Shown here: positions 7,422 to 16,215 of the stretch, piece by piece | How positions within the stretch are numbered: the first letter of the stretch is position 1 | Layout: each line of letters opens with the position of its first letter | Assembly (NCBI GenBank): GCA_934481355.1 | Contig: CAKSPH010000015.1 | Span: 1 to 60,503, forward strand | Reading direction: 5' to 3' | From: an uncultured Oscillospiraceae bacterium | GTDB taxonomy: Bacteria > Bacillota > Clostridia > Oscillospirales > Ruminococcaceae | Length of the DNA stretch: 60,503 bases | The notes under the pieces: model-generated | What the model was told of the DNA's origin: nothing | The model's input: the letters and a program-made list of their open reading frames with translations, nothing else | The model's database searches: none | Program-made: the position numbers and the translations under genes

Positions 7422-9018
7422 GTTCACGGCAAGACTGCGCTGCGGGAGTATCTCTGTGGCTGTAATAACCCACCCCGGCGCCCGGGAATATCAGGAGGAC
7501 AGCTACGGCTTTTCTGAGCTGAAACCGGATATGGAGCGCTTCGCGGCTGTCCTCGCGGACGGAATGGGCGGGCTTTCCTCCGGGGCGCTGGTGAGCGCCC
7601 AGACTGTCAGCGGAATGCTCTCTGAGCCTCTGGACGGGGCGGATATCCCGGGAGCGCTGGTCAGGGCGGCACAGCGGACAAGCTCGGATATTGCGGCGGG
7701 CGGCACCGGCGGAGGCTCCACCATGGCGGAGGCAGTCGTAACGCCGGAAGGGCTGTATTTCTGCTCGGTCGGCGACAGCAGGATATATCTGCGCCGCGGG
7801 AACATACTCACCCGGCTCACCGAGGATCAGGATCACTTCCAGACCCTGCTTGCCCTTGTCGCTGACGGGAGCATAAGCTACCGGCAGGCGGTTTCCGACA
7901 AGGACAGGGACGCGCTCACGCAGTACATGGGCAGCGGAACCGCGCTATCCCCGGACAGGCTGCTGCGGGCGTTCCCGCTTCTTCCGGGGGACCGCATAAT
8001 GCTGTGCAGCGACGGAGTTTACAACGCGCTGACCGCGGCGGAGCTGCTCCAGTCGCTTATGCTTTCGGCGGGCGGAGCCGCTGAGGATATACTCGGCAGG
8101 ATACTCGCGCGGAGCCGGGCGAATCAGGATAATTTCACCGCGATAGTGCTGGAGGCGCTCCCGGACTATTCCCCGGAACCGCTTCCGCAGCCGCCGGAAA
8201 GCTCCGTGCTTTCGGCGGAGCATTCTATGTATACAAGCGCTGGCGGCGGCAGCGGAAACGGGGACAGCGTTTACGCGGGCGGCGGTATCTACGCCGCGGC
8301 GGACGGTCTCGGCGGCCGCGGAAACGGCGCGAAAGCCTCGGCGCAGGCGGTGAAATTCCTTTCGGAACATCGGGACGCGGATTTCTCCCCGGAGGGAATA
8401 CAGGAGCTTTTCAGCGGGGCAGCTTCCGCAGTGCGGGAGCTCGGCGGGCTCGCCGCGATAGCGGCGGGGTTCGTTCAGGACGGAAGATTCACATTCGGGA
8501 ATGTCGGGGACAGCCGGGTGTATTACTTCCGCGGCGGCAGGATAACAGCACGCACCCTCTGCCATACGGAGCAGCTACGCGGAAGTGAAAACCGCGCACA
8601 TCTCCTGAAAGCGCTCGGAAGCTCCGACGCTCCGGAAATTCAGCAGGGCTGCGGGCCGATAGAAATACACCCGGGCGACGCGTTCCTTGTCTGCACGGAC
8701 GGCTTCTGGGAGCACGTCCACGAGCGCGATATGGAGGCTGACCTGCTGAAATCGCAAAACAGCTCCGAATGGCTCGGGCATATGCTGAAGCGCCACATCC
8801 AGGCGGCGCACGAAAACGGGGACAATTACTCGGCGGTGTGCGGTATATTCACGAATGAGCCGGTGCCGCCGAAAAGAAAAAGGCGCCGGATACTTCCCGC
8901 AGTGATAGCGGCTGTATCGGCGGCGCTTATGATACTTGCCCTTGCGGCGGTGCTGATGTGGCTGTCCGGGGACAGCGGAACCCCAGACGAGCCTCCGGCG
9001 CAGACGGAGGAGATATAA
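7414..9018 (+). CDS. Tandem PP2C-type protein phosphatase with C-terminal membrane anchor
   Basis: Predicted protein of 534 residues with two complete PP2C-like domains. Domain 1 (about 12-250) shows REYQEDSYGF, LADGMGGLSSG, GGSTMAEA, VGDSRIYL, CSDGVYNAL and NQDNFTAIV. Domain 2 (about 270-472) shows AADGLGGRGNG, VGDSRVYYF, CTDGFWEHV and GDNYSAV. The metal-binding aspartates are present in domain 1; domain 2 lacks a clear counterpart of the RxxxED motif and may be regulatory. A basic stretch (PPKRKRRR) precedes one hydrophobic helix at about 490-512, so the catalytic part is probably cytoplasmic and membrane-tethered. The gene overlaps merR by 8 bases. No kinase is adjacent, although a kinase lies at 54828. 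Confidence 0.88.
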   Translation: MDKFTARLRCGSISVAVITHPGAREYQEDSYGFSELKPDMERFAAVLADGMGGLSSGALVSAQTVSGMLSEPLDGADIPGALVRAAQRTSSDIAAGGTGGGSTMAEAVVTPEGLYFCSVGDSRIYLRRGNILTRLTEDQDHFQTLLALVADGSISYRQAVSDKDRDALTQYMGSGTALSPDRLLRAFPLLPGDRIMLCSDGVYNALTAAELLQSLMLSAGGAAEDILGRILARSRANQDNFTAIVLEALPDYSPEPLPQPPESSVLSAEHSMYTSAGGGSGNGDSVYAGGGIYAAADGLGGRGNGAKASAQAVKFLSEHRDADFSPEGIQELFSGAASAVRELGGLAAIAAGFVQDGRFTFGNVGDSRVYYFRGGRITARTLCHTEQLRGSENRAHLLKALGSSDAPEIQQGCGPIEIHPGDAFLVCTDGFWEHVHERDMEADLLKSQNSSEWLGHMLKRHIQAAHENGDNYSAVCGIFTNEPVPPKRKRRRILPAVIAAVSAALMILALAAVLMWLSGDSGTPDEPPAQTEEI

Positions 9019-9021
9019 AAC

Positions 9022-9047
9022 AGCGGGAGGACATATGCCCTCCCGCG
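9022..9047 (+). repeat. First copy of a duplicated terminator hairpin
   Basis: A 26-bp inverted repeat sequence AGCGGGAGGACATATGCCCT continuing CCCGCG, identical to 9179-9204. This copy lacks a following T run, so alone it is a poor terminator. Confidence 0.8.
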
Positions 9048-9178
9048 CAGCTTGTCGTAAAAGTTTCAATCTCAGACTGCCGAGAAATCGTCAGATGCTA
9101 GGAACCCGTATGACGGCTAGGCTTTGTGCCTGCCGTCATACGGAGTGACGACGCAGATGGCGGTTTATCGACAGTCTG
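9048..9178. repeat. 131-bp palindromic insert between two copies of a terminator hairpin
   Basis: The insert has inverted ends: CTCAGACTGCCGAGAAATCG (9071 onward) against the complement of its right end CTCAGACTGTCGATAAACCG, with three differences. A perfect inner hairpin CCGTATGACGGC/GCCGTCATACGG lies in the middle. It is a MITE-like element with no open frame. It is flanked by a perfect 26-bp direct repeat that is itself the terminator hairpin. Confidence 0.7.
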
Positions 9179-9210
9179 AGCGGGAGGACATATGCCCTCC
9201 CGCGTTTTTT
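9179..9210 (+). terminator. Rho-independent terminator of the PP2C operon (second copy)
   Basis: CGGGAGG, loop and CCTCCCG, then TTTTTT at 9205-9210. The T run overlaps the stop codon of rex on the other strand. Confidence 0.85.
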
Positions 9211-9874
9211 ATTCCTGCTCCTCAGCTTCCGGCGCAAGGACGTCATGCTTGTTCCTTGCGGCGTAGGACAGCGTCATGAGGCTGTCCGTGAGGTGAACGT
9301 TTTCGACCGCCGCTTCCGGATGGTCGTAGTGTATGTCGTAGTGCGAGAAGTTCCAGAATGCGTTCACGCCAAGTCCTATCAGCGTTTCCACCATATCCTT
9401 TGCGCCGCTCTTCGGAATGCAGAGCACCGCCATGGTGGGGCGGTTTTCCGCGCAGAATTCAGCAAGGCGGTTGGTATGCATTATCTTGATCCCGGATATC
9501 TCGATACCCTCCAGAGAGATGTTGCTGTCGAATATCCCAGCCAGCTCATAGCCGTACTTCGCGAAATCTATGTGCACCGTTATGGCTCTGCCGAGGTTTC
9601 CGGCGCCGATGAGCACTATCTTGTCGTGCTCGTCAAGCCCGAGGATATGCCCTATCTCCCGGCGCAGCTCCGCGACGTTGTAGCCGTAGCCCTGCTGACC
9701 GAAGCCGCCGAAGCAGTTCAGGTCCTGGCGTATCTGCGAGGCGGTGAGCCGCATCTTCTCTGAAAGCTCCCGGGAGGATATCTTCTGGATATCCTGATTC
9801 AGAAGCTCCCCGAGGAACCTGTAATACCGCGGAAGCCTGCGGATAACTGAGTTGGATATGTTGCCTTTCTGCAT
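9209..9874 (-). CDS. rex: Redox-sensing transcriptional repressor Rex
   Basis: Predicted protein of 221 residues, the usual length. The N-terminal winged helix (about 10-60) contains SSRELSEKMRLTASQIRQDL, followed by the Rex-specific FGGFGQQGYGYNV. The Rossmann domain begins with the dinucleotide motif GAGNLG at residues 90-95. Rex represses fermentative and NADH-reoxidising genes and is released when NADH binds. It is the last gene of an acn-icd-rex operon, 38 bases after icd, which would link its own level to oxidative TCA flux. The C-terminal tail is short and acidic. Confidence 0.95.
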   Translation of the reverse strand: MQKGNISNSVIRRLPRYYRFLGELLNQDIQKISSRELSEKMRLTASQIRQDLNCFGGFGQQGYGYNVAELRREIGHILGLDEHDKIVLIGAGNLGRAITVHIDFAKYGYELAGIFDSNISLEGIEISGIKIMHTNRLAEFCAENRPTMAVLCIPKSGAKDMVETLIGLGVNAFWNFSHYDIHYDHPEAAVENVHLTDSLMTLSYAARNKHDVLAPEAEEQE

Positions 9875-9912
9875 GGAATTTATCCCCCCTGTCCCCTGCC
9901 GTGCGGACTGTC

Positions 9913-11130
9913 TCAGCCCATAAGCACCGCGAGGCGCTTGTTTATCTCTGTCAGGAATGTCTCGGTATCTACCGGGCGCTTGTTCTCCAGCTTTGACATC
10001 GCGGCGAGGTTCTTGTCCATTACGCCGTCCTCCATTGTCTGGATGGAAGCCTTCTCCAGCTTGTCAGCGTAGTCGCACAGAGCCGGGATATTATCCAGCT
10101 CGCCGCGCTTTCTGAGCGCGCCGCTCCATGCGAAGATGGTAGCTATCGGGTTGGTGGAGGTCTTTTCGCCCTTGAGGTAGTTGTAGTAGTGGCGGGTAAC
10201 GGTTCCGTGAGCCGCCTCGTACTCGTAAACGCCGTCCGGGGAAACCAGCACGGAGGTCATAAGTCCCAGTGAGCCGAAAGCCGTCGCCAGCATATCGGAC
10301 ATAACGTCGCCGTCGTAGTTCTTGCAAGCCCAGATGAAGCCGCCCTCGGAGCGGATAACTCTTGCGATGACATCGTCGATGAGGGTGTAGAAATACTCTA
10401 TCCCCGCCGCCGCGAACTTCTCCTTGTACTCGTTCTCGTATATCTCTGCGAAGATATCCTTGAAGCGGTGGTCGTAGGTCTTGGAGATGGTGTCCTTAGC
10501 CGCGAACCACAGGCTCTCCTTTGCGCCCAGAGCGTAGTTGAAGCAGGCTCTTGCAAAGCTCTCGATGGACTTGTCAAGGTTGTGAACTCCCTGAACGATG
10601 CCGTCGCTGTTCTTGAAATCGTGAATGAGCGCGCGGGTCTCCCTGCCGTCCTTGTCGGTGACTACCAGCTCAGCCCTGCTTCCCTGCTCTACCTTCAGCT
10701 CGGTGTTCTTGTAGATGTCGCCGTAAGCGTGACGCGCGATGGTGATGGGCTTGGTCCATGTCGGGATATAGGGCACGATTCCCTTTACAAGTATCGGCTT
10801 TCTGAATACGGTGCCGTCAAGGATAGCACGGATAGTGCCGTTCGGGGACTTCCACATCTCCTTGAGGTTGTACTCTGTCATGCGCTGTGCGTTCGGTGTG
10901 ATGGTGGCGCACTTTACCGCAACGCCGTACTTCTTTGTGGCATTCGCGGAGTCAATGGTTACCTGGTCGTTGGTCTCGTTCCTGTGCACCAGACCGAGGT
11001 CGTAGTAGTCGGTCTTGAGGTCAACATACGGATTTATAAGGATATCCTTTATCATCTTCCAGATGATACGGGTCATTTCGTCGCCGTCCATCTCGACCAG
11101 CGGAGTGGTCATCTGAATCTTGTCAGCCAT
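9913..11130 (-). CDS. icd: Isocitrate dehydrogenase (NADP-type, dimeric)
   Basis: Predicted enzyme of 405 residues converting isocitrate to 2-oxoglutarate and CO2. It starts [15 protein letters not shown], the eukaryote-like subfamily II start, and has the isocitrate-binding SPNGTIR with its serine and the downstream [19 protein letters not shown] active site. AAGGAAT precedes ATG at 11130; six in-frame codons upstream lack a better signal. It lies 88 bases after aconitase in the same direction, and rex follows. Together with acn it makes 2-oxoglutarate for glutamate; no citrate synthase is in the window. Confidence 0.94.
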   Translation of the reverse strand: MADKIQMTTPLVEMDGDEMTRIIWKMIKDILINPYVDLKTDYYDLGLVHRNETNDQVTIDSANATKKYGVAVKCATITPNAQRMTEYNLKEMWKSPNGTIRAILDGTVFRKPILVKGIVPYIPTWTKPITIARHAYGDIYKNTELKVEQGSRAELVVTDKDGRETRALIHDFKNSDGIVQGVHNLDKSIESFARACFNYALGAKESLWFAAKDTISKTYDHRFKDIFAEIYENEYKEKFAAAGIEYFYTLIDDVIARVIRSEGGFIWACKNYDGDVMSDMLATAFGSLGLMTSVLVSPDGVYEYEAAHGTVTRHYYNYLKGEKTSTNPIATIFAWSGALRKRGELDNIPALCDYADKLEKASIQTMEDGVMDKNLAAMSKLENKRPVDTETFLTEINKRLAVLMG

Positions 11131-11218
11131 TTTCGTTATTCCTTTCAAATCTATTGTGGGAAGTCCCGCCGCGCACCTTTACGGAGCAGCCAGGGCTGTT
11201 CCCGCAGAAAATGCTCCA

Positions 11219-13150
11219 TTACTTTCCGTTCTTGGTGAAGTTCAGCAGACCGCCGGCGAGCATCATGCCCCTGCCGCGCTCTGAGAGCTCGCACTTTACC
11301 TCGAACGTGAAGCCCTTTGTCTTGTCCTCTACCATTATCTTTCCGCCGTTCTCAACGATGGAGCGGATATTCGCGATGAGAAGGTCGTCGCCCTGTTCGA
11401 TCCTGTCGTAATCAGCCTCGTTAACGAACTCCAGCGGGAGTATACCGTTGTTGATGAGGTTCTGGCGGTGGATCCTCGCGAAGCTCTTGCAGATGATGGC
11501 CTTAACGCCGAGGTACAGCGGAGCCAGCGCCGCGTGCTCTCTTGAAGAGCCCTGACCGTAGTTCGTGCCGCCCACGATTATGCTGGTGCCCGCTTCCTTT
11601 GCGCGCTTCGGGAATGTCTCGTCGCATACGGTGAAGCAGTACTCCGAGATAGCCGGAATGTTGGAGCGCAGGGGCAGTATCTTAGCGCCTGCGGGCATGA
11701 TGTGGTCGGTGGTGATGTTGTCGCCGACCTTGAGGGTAACGCCGGACTCGATGGACTCAGCCAGCGGCTTGTTTACCGGGAACGGCTTGATGTTCGGGCC
11801 GCGGAGTATCTCAACTGCGGGAGCCTCCTCCGGGGAAGCCGGGGGAACGACCATGTTGTCGTTGATGATGAACTTCTCAGGCATTACATAAGCGGGCATC
11901 TCGCCGCAGGTGCGCGGGTCGGTGAATACTCCGGTGATGGCGGAGATTGCCGCGGTCTCCGGGGAAACGAGGTATATCTGCGCGTCCTTGGTGCCGCTTC
12001 TGCCGAGGAAGTTTCTGTTGAACGTACGCAGGGAGATTCCCTTGCTGTTCGGTGACTGACCCATGCCTATGCACGGACCGCAGGCGCTCTCAAGTATTCT
12101 TGCGCCAGCCGCGATGAGAATGGACAGCGTGCCGTCCTCAGCGATCTGGTTGAATACCTGCTTGGAGCCGGGCGCTATCGCAAGGCTTACGTCCGGGTGA
12201 ACGGTCCTGCCCTTTAAGATATGAGCGACCTTGCGCATATCCTGAAGCGAGGAGTTGGTGCAGGAGCCTATGCACACCTGGTCTATCTTTATCTTGCCTA
12301 TCTCCTCAACGGACTTTACGTTGTCCGGGCTGTGGGGACAAGCCGCAAGGGGAACCAGCTTTGAAAGGTCGATGTCTACTTCCTCGTCGTAAACCGCGTC
12401 CGGGTCGGCGGACAGGGGAACGTAGTCCTCCTCCCTGCCCTGAGCCTTCAGGAACTGGAGGGTAGTCTCATCGGACGGGAAGATGGAGGTAGTAGCGCCG
12501 AGCTCCGCGCCCATGTTGGTGATGGTAGCGCGCTCCGGTACGGAGAGGCTCTTTACGCCCTCGCCGGTGTACTCCATTACCTTGCCCACGCCGCCCTTTA
12601 CGGAGAGCTGGCGGAGAACCTCAAGGATAACGTCCTTTGCGGAAACCCAGTCGCTGAGCTTTCCGGTGAGGTTGATCCTAACTACCTTCGGCATTGTTAT
12701 GTAGTAAGCGCCGCCGCCCATTGCAACTGCAACGTCCAGACCGCCCGCGCCCATAGCCAGCATACCGATTCCGCCGCCGGTAGGAGTATGGCTGTCGGAG
12801 CCGATAAGGGTCTTGCCGGGCTTTCCGAAGCGCTCAAGGTGTACCTGATGGCAGATTCCGTTGCCGGGGCGTGAGAACCAGATACCGTGCTTCTTGGCAA
12901 CGGAGCCTATGAAGCGGTGATCGTCCGCGTTCTCAAAGCCGCTCTGGAGGGTGTTGTGGTCGATATAGGCAACGGAGCGCTCCGTCTTTACGCGGTCAAC
13001 TCCCATGGCCTCGAACTGGAGGTAAGCCATAGTGCCTGTTGCGTCCTGTGTAAGGGTCTGGTCGATCTTTAAGCCGATCTCTGTGCCCTTGACCATCTCG
13101 CCGTCAATGATGTGCGCCTTGATGATCTTTTCGGTTAATGTAAGTCCCAT
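11219..13150 (-). CDS. acn: Aconitate hydratase
   Basis: Predicted [4Fe-4S] enzyme of 643 residues isomerising citrate to isocitrate. It is shorter than AcnA of enterobacteria (about 890) and matches the compact clostridial type. The cluster ligands are in CIGSCTNSS (Cys297) and ACGPCIGMG (Cys357, Cys360). GSDSHTPTGGGIGML carries the usual active-site residues, and the swivelling domain with GTNYGQGSSREHAALAP is at the C-terminus. AAGGAG stands in front of ATG at 13150. The leader is about 220 bases and contains family B repeat B1, with a strong promoter beyond it. Confidence 0.94.
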   Translation of the reverse strand: MGLTLTEKIIKAHIIDGEMVKGTEIGLKIDQTLTQDATGTMAYLQFEAMGVDRVKTERSVAYIDHNTLQSGFENADDHRFIGSVAKKHGIWFSRPGNGICHQVHLERFGKPGKTLIGSDSHTPTGGGIGMLAMGAGGLDVAVAMGGGAYYITMPKVVRINLTGKLSDWVSAKDVILEVLRQLSVKGGVGKVMEYTGEGVKSLSVPERATITNMGAELGATTSIFPSDETTLQFLKAQGREEDYVPLSADPDAVYDEEVDIDLSKLVPLAACPHSPDNVKSVEEIGKIKIDQVCIGSCTNSSLQDMRKVAHILKGRTVHPDVSLAIAPGSKQVFNQIAEDGTLSILIAAGARILESACGPCIGMGQSPNSKGISLRTFNRNFLGRSGTKDAQIYLVSPETAAISAITGVFTDPRTCGEMPAYVMPEKFIINDNMVVPPASPEEAPAVEILRGPNIKPFPVNKPLAESIESGVTLKVGDNITTDHIMPAGAKILPLRSNIPAISEYCFTVCDETFPKRAKEAGTSIIVGGTNYGQGSSREHAALAPLYLGVKAIICKSFARIHRQNLINNGILPLEFVNEADYDRIEQGDDLLIANIRSIVENGGKIMVEDKTKGFTFEVKCELSERGRGMMLAGGLLNFTKNGK

Positions 13151-13211
13151 TTCTTTGCTCCTTGATCATTCAGATTTCCGGAGGGCTTCTCCGGACAATT
13201 ATACATATTAT

Positions 13212-13373
13212 GGTAACCTCTAAAAACCGGGACACGAGCAGATTTCGTATATGACTTATATCAGATGTAAGGCACCAAACCGCAGTAATACTGTATGTAT
13301 TTCAAGGTTTGGTAACGCAACAGATGATATAAGTCATAGAAATCTGCCGTGAAGGAGGTTTTTAGAGGTTACC
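13212..13373. repeat. Repeat family B, copy 1 (long palindrome in the acn leader)
   Basis: 162 bp with ends GGTAACCTCTAAAAACC and GGTTTTTAGAGGTTACC in perfect inversion. The inside continues the palindrome: GCAGATTTCGTATATGACTT against AAGTCATAGAAATCTGC. The whole element could form one long hairpin. It begins 4-5 bases downstream of the acn -10 box, so it is the first thing transcribed. No open frame. Confidence 0.88.
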
Positions 13374-13377
13374 TTAT

Positions 13378-13406
13378 ATTATATACTACTTTTCCCGATA
13401 TGTCAA
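13378..13406 (-). promoter_or_regulatory. Promoter of the acn-icd-rex operon
   Basis: TTGACA (13401-13406), a 17-base spacer and TATAAT (13378-13383) on the minus strand. TTGTGAA-like sequence lies just upstream and resembles half a Rex site, but no full dyad is visible. Confidence 0.8.
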
Positions 13407-13436
13407 GAAATTCACAATATTTTTAACGGACTAATA

Positions 13437-13484
13437 TGAAAAACCGGCGGTCCGGTCAGACTTCAAGCCTGCCAGACCGCCGGT
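13437..13484 (-). terminator. Rho-independent terminator after the membrane protein gene
   Basis: On the minus strand ACCGGCGGTC, a loop, the complementary GACCGCCGGT arm and then TTTTT. It ends the leftward transcript that includes the ABC exporter. Confidence 0.8.
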
Positions 13485-13495
13485 CACACAGCCAG

Positions 13496-14170
13496 TCACA
13501 TATTATCCAGCCGCGCCTTGTCAGTTTTTATCTGTAAGGTGCGGTATTTTCCGGCGTCCTCGAAGCCTATCATCAGCTCGTCTGCGCCGACCCAGTTCAC
13601 CGTGTAGCGCTCCGCTTCAGCAGACAGGTCGGAAAGATCCGTCGCTGCGAGCCGTACCGCGGGTCTTGCTTCCTCATCGCCCTGCTTTGCAAGGTAGAGC
13701 GATACGGTGTTGTTCCCGGAGGAATACCTGTCCTCCTCGATGATGAGCTGATAGCTCTCGTCCGAGTAGCTGTAACTGTTCACGCGCTCCGGCGGGAGTC
13801 CCAGCGTCATGTACGCCGAGCTGCCCAGCATGGCGAGGGAGACCACGATAAGCCCCACCGCCCCGGCAAGCTGAGCGCCGCCGCGCTTCTTCCGAACCGC
13901 CCCAGCGATGACGAGGGCGGTCAGCACGCAGATAACTCCCAGAACCACCGCCGCCGTGACGCCGAAAAACGCCAGCGGCTCGCTGCGGCTGATAAGGTCG
14001 TCAGTCACCGTGTAGTCCGGCTCGAAGGTCATTCGCGACAGGACGACGCCCGCCGCCAGCATCGCGAGGTCAAGCCCCAGAGCCGCCCCCGCGAACAGCC
14101 ACGGTTTTTTCAGCAGCCGCTGGAAACGGCTCTCCGGCTGTGTTTTACTGGATTTTTTCCGCCGATCCAT
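13496..14170 (-). CDS. Hypothetical membrane protein
   Basis: Predicted protein of 224 residues starting at the ATG behind AAAGGAG (14170). A short lysine/arginine-rich N-terminus is followed by three hydrophobic helices (about residues 28-48, 68-92 and 102-124). The rest, about 100 residues, is a polar domain (for example YQLIIEEDRYSSGNNTVSLY) that would face the outside if the N-terminus is inside. I do not recognise the family. It is the last gene of the leftward unit with the ABC exporter, separated from it by repeat C2. The frame can be read further upstream, but only through the repeat. Confidence 0.75.
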   Translation of the reverse strand: MDRRKKSSKTQPESRFQRLLKKPWLFAGAALGLDLAMLAAGVVLSRMTFEPDYTVTDDLISRSEPLAFFGVTAAVVLGVICVLTALVIAGAVRKKRGGAQLAGAVGLIVVSLAMLGSSAYMTLGLPPERVNSYSYSDESYQLIIEEDRYSSGNNTVSLYLAKQGDEEARPAVRLAATDLSDLSAEAERYTVNWVGADELMIGFEDAGKYRTLQIKTDKARLDNM

Positions 14171-14190
14171 TTTACGGCTCCTTTCTGGTT

Positions 14191-14424
14191 TAAGGCAACA
14201 CCGCATAATTATTGTCGTGCGATTGCGCCGCAGATTTTTTGTCAGATTGTACAAATTGAGCGCAGACAGGCTGGTCTGTCGGTCAACCCCTCTGTCAACT
14301 TGCGTTGACACCTCCCCCACCGGGGAGACCACGCCTGTCAAGCGAAAGTTGTGCAATATGACGAAAAAGATGCAAGCAAGCGTGCGGCAAAGACGTCAGG
14401 CGGTAATTGTGCGGTGTTGCCTTA
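14191..14424. repeat. Repeat family C, copy 2 (MITE-like)
   Basis: 234 bp with 20-bp inverted ends: TAAGGCAACACCGCATAATT and AATTGTGCGGTGTTGCCTTA, one mismatch. Internal GGCTGGTCTGTCGGTCAACC is shared with copy 3 at 60237, and CAGATTGTACAA with copies 1 and 3. The last three bases on the minus strand read TAA and are the stop codon of the ABC gene at 14422. Confidence 0.92.
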
Positions 14425-16215
14425 GACGTAGTACTGCGCCTGCGCCGCGAACATCTCCGCGTATATGCCGCCGGGTCTGTGCACAAGCTCGTCATGGGTG
14501 CCGAGCTCCTTTATAGTGTTCTCAGAGAACACCGCTATGCGGTCGCAGAACTTGCAGCTCGACAGCCGGTGGGATATGTACACCGCCGTCTTTCCGCCCA
14601 CAAGCTCGTTGAAGCGGCAGTATATCTCGTACTCCGCAACCGGGTCGAGCGCCGCTGTGGGCTCGTCGAGTATGACTATCGGGGCGTCCTTGTACAGCGC
14701 CCGGGCGATGGCGAGCTTCTGCTGTTCGCCGCCGGAAAGCTGCACGCCGTCCTTTTCGAACTGCCGGAACATCAGCGTATCCCGCCCGCGCGGCAGGGTG
14801 TTCACCTTGTCCAGCAGCCCGACTTTTTCCAGCACGGAATCCACCGCCTCCGGGGAATCTTCCTTTCCCAGCAGGATATTATCCTGCACCGAGAACGCCA
14901 GCAGCCGGAAATCCTGGAACACCACCGAGAACAGCTTCATGTACTCGTCGTAGTCGTAGTCGCGGATATTCACGCCGTCAAGCAGTATCTCGCCCTCGTC
15001 CGTATCGTAGAGCCGGCACAGCAGCTTGATGAACGTGGTTTTTCCCGCGCCGTTCAGTCCTACAACCGACAGGCGCTCACCTGCCCTTATCTTTATCGAA
15101 ACGTTTTTCAGCACCTGAACTCCCGTGTTGGGGTAGGAGAAGCTGACGTTCCGGAACTCTATCTCGTGCGGCCTGCCGGGATTTTCGACCTTCCGCGCGC
15201 CCTTCTGGAGGTACGGCGGGTATTCCATCAGCTTAACGGTTTCGCAGGCGTAGTTGCACCGCTTCACGATGTCCTGAAGATTAAAGATGACCCCCTGAAC
15301 CGCCGTGTTGAACGCGCCTCCCGCCGTGGTGAGCTGCGAGAACTGACCTATCGTGATGAATTTCAGTATCGCCAGGATACCGAGGTAGAGGTAGGTGCCG
15401 AAGTCCCTGAGCGCAGTTACCGCCGCGTCAAGGACGTTCAGCGGGAACAGCTCGTCCTCCTTGTTCACATCGAACTGAATAAGCCGCCTTATCTGCTCCG
15501 CCGCCTTTGCGACCAGCGTTCCCGCCGCGCCGTAAAGTCTTACGTCCTTGCCGAAGCGGAAATCCTCCATCTCATAGGTGACGTAGCCCCAGACGCGCTC
15601 CGTCTTGGAAAGCTCGCTGAACCACTTCACCTCGATTTTGTTCTTCTTTGCGTTTATCAGGGTGGAAAGTCCCAGCATAACGCCGATTATCAGCAGCAGC
15701 CACGGCGCGGATATCACAAGTATCGTCACCACTCCGACTATCTTCACCGCGTTTGCGATGATGTTGAAGAAGTTCACGCAGATACCGTGTAATCCTCCCG
15801 ACCAGTCGATACCGTCGTTTGCCTTGCGTATCTGGTCGAGCGCCTCCTTGTTTTCGGTCAGCGCGAAATCTATCTCCATGCAGCGCTCCGCGACCATCTC
15901 GCGGGAGTAATTCAGGAACACGTCCTCAAAGCGCTCCAGGTAAATCGTCAGCTGCATTCCGAGGGTGCCCACGGCGATATCAAGTCCCACCATCAGCGCC
16001 GCATACAGGATTATCTGCGCAACGTCACGCTCCGGCTGGCAGAGGGCGTCCACCAGCATCGGCAGGAAAATCAGGTCGATGAACGGCAGGACGGACTGCA
16101 CGATAACGTTCAGCACCGAAACTATAAAGTACCGCTTGTTCAGCTTCCATGCCACCGGCAGGTAGAATTTCAGCGTCCGGAAAACCGCTCCGGGCTTTCT
16201 TTCTCTTTTACTCAC
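14422..16215 (-). CDS. ABC exporter half-transporter B (membrane and ATPase domains)
   Basis: Predicted protein of 597 residues. The first 300 or so form a six-helix exporter membrane domain; the rest is a complete ATPase with Walker A (GLNGAGKTTF), signature LSGGEQQKLAIARAL, Walker B with catalytic glutamate (VILDEPTAALD) and a switch histidine (YISHRLS). The GTG start overlaps the stop of the partner gene, so the two are coupled and likely make a heterodimer. The gene ends exactly in the inverted end of repeat C2, which supplies its TAA. Substrate unknown; no peptide precursor or immunity gene is adjacent. Confidence 0.9.
   Translation of the reverse strand: MSKRERKPGAVFRTLKFYLPVAWKLNKRYFIVSVLNVIVQSVLPFIDLIFLPMLVDALCQPERDVAQIILYAALMVGLDIAVGTLGMQLTIYLERFEDVFLNYSREMVAERCMEIDFALTENKEALDQIRKANDGIDWSGGLHGICVNFFNIIANAVKIVGVVTILVISAPWLLLIIGVMLGLSTLINAKKNKIEVKWFSELSKTERVWGYVTYEMEDFRFGKDVRLYGAAGTLVAKAAEQIRRLIQFDVNKEDELFPLNVLDAAVTALRDFGTYLYLGILAILKFITIGQFSQLTTAGGAFNTAVQGVIFNLQDIVKRCNYACETVKLMEYPPYLQKGARKVENPGRPHEIEFRNVSFSYPNTGVQVLKNVSIKIRAGERLSVVGLNGAGKTTFIKLLCRLYDTDEGEILLDGVNIRDYDYDEYMKLFSVVFQDFRLLAFSVQDNILLGKEDSPEAVDSVLEKVGLLDKVNTLPRGRDTLMFRQFEKDGVQLSGGEQQKLAIARALYKDAPIVILDEPTAALDPVAEYEIYCRFNELVGGKTAVYISHRLSSCKFCDRIAVFSENTIKELGTHDELVHRPGGIYAEMFAAQAQYYV

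Noticed and set aside
13406..13440. Rex operator upstream of acn
   Set aside because: Only one half-site-like TTGTGAA is present; no symmetrical partner at the right spacing.
14407..15792. 461-codon plus-strand frame opposite the ABC exporter gene
   Set aside because: Shadow of an ABC transporter with intact Walker motifs on the other strand.
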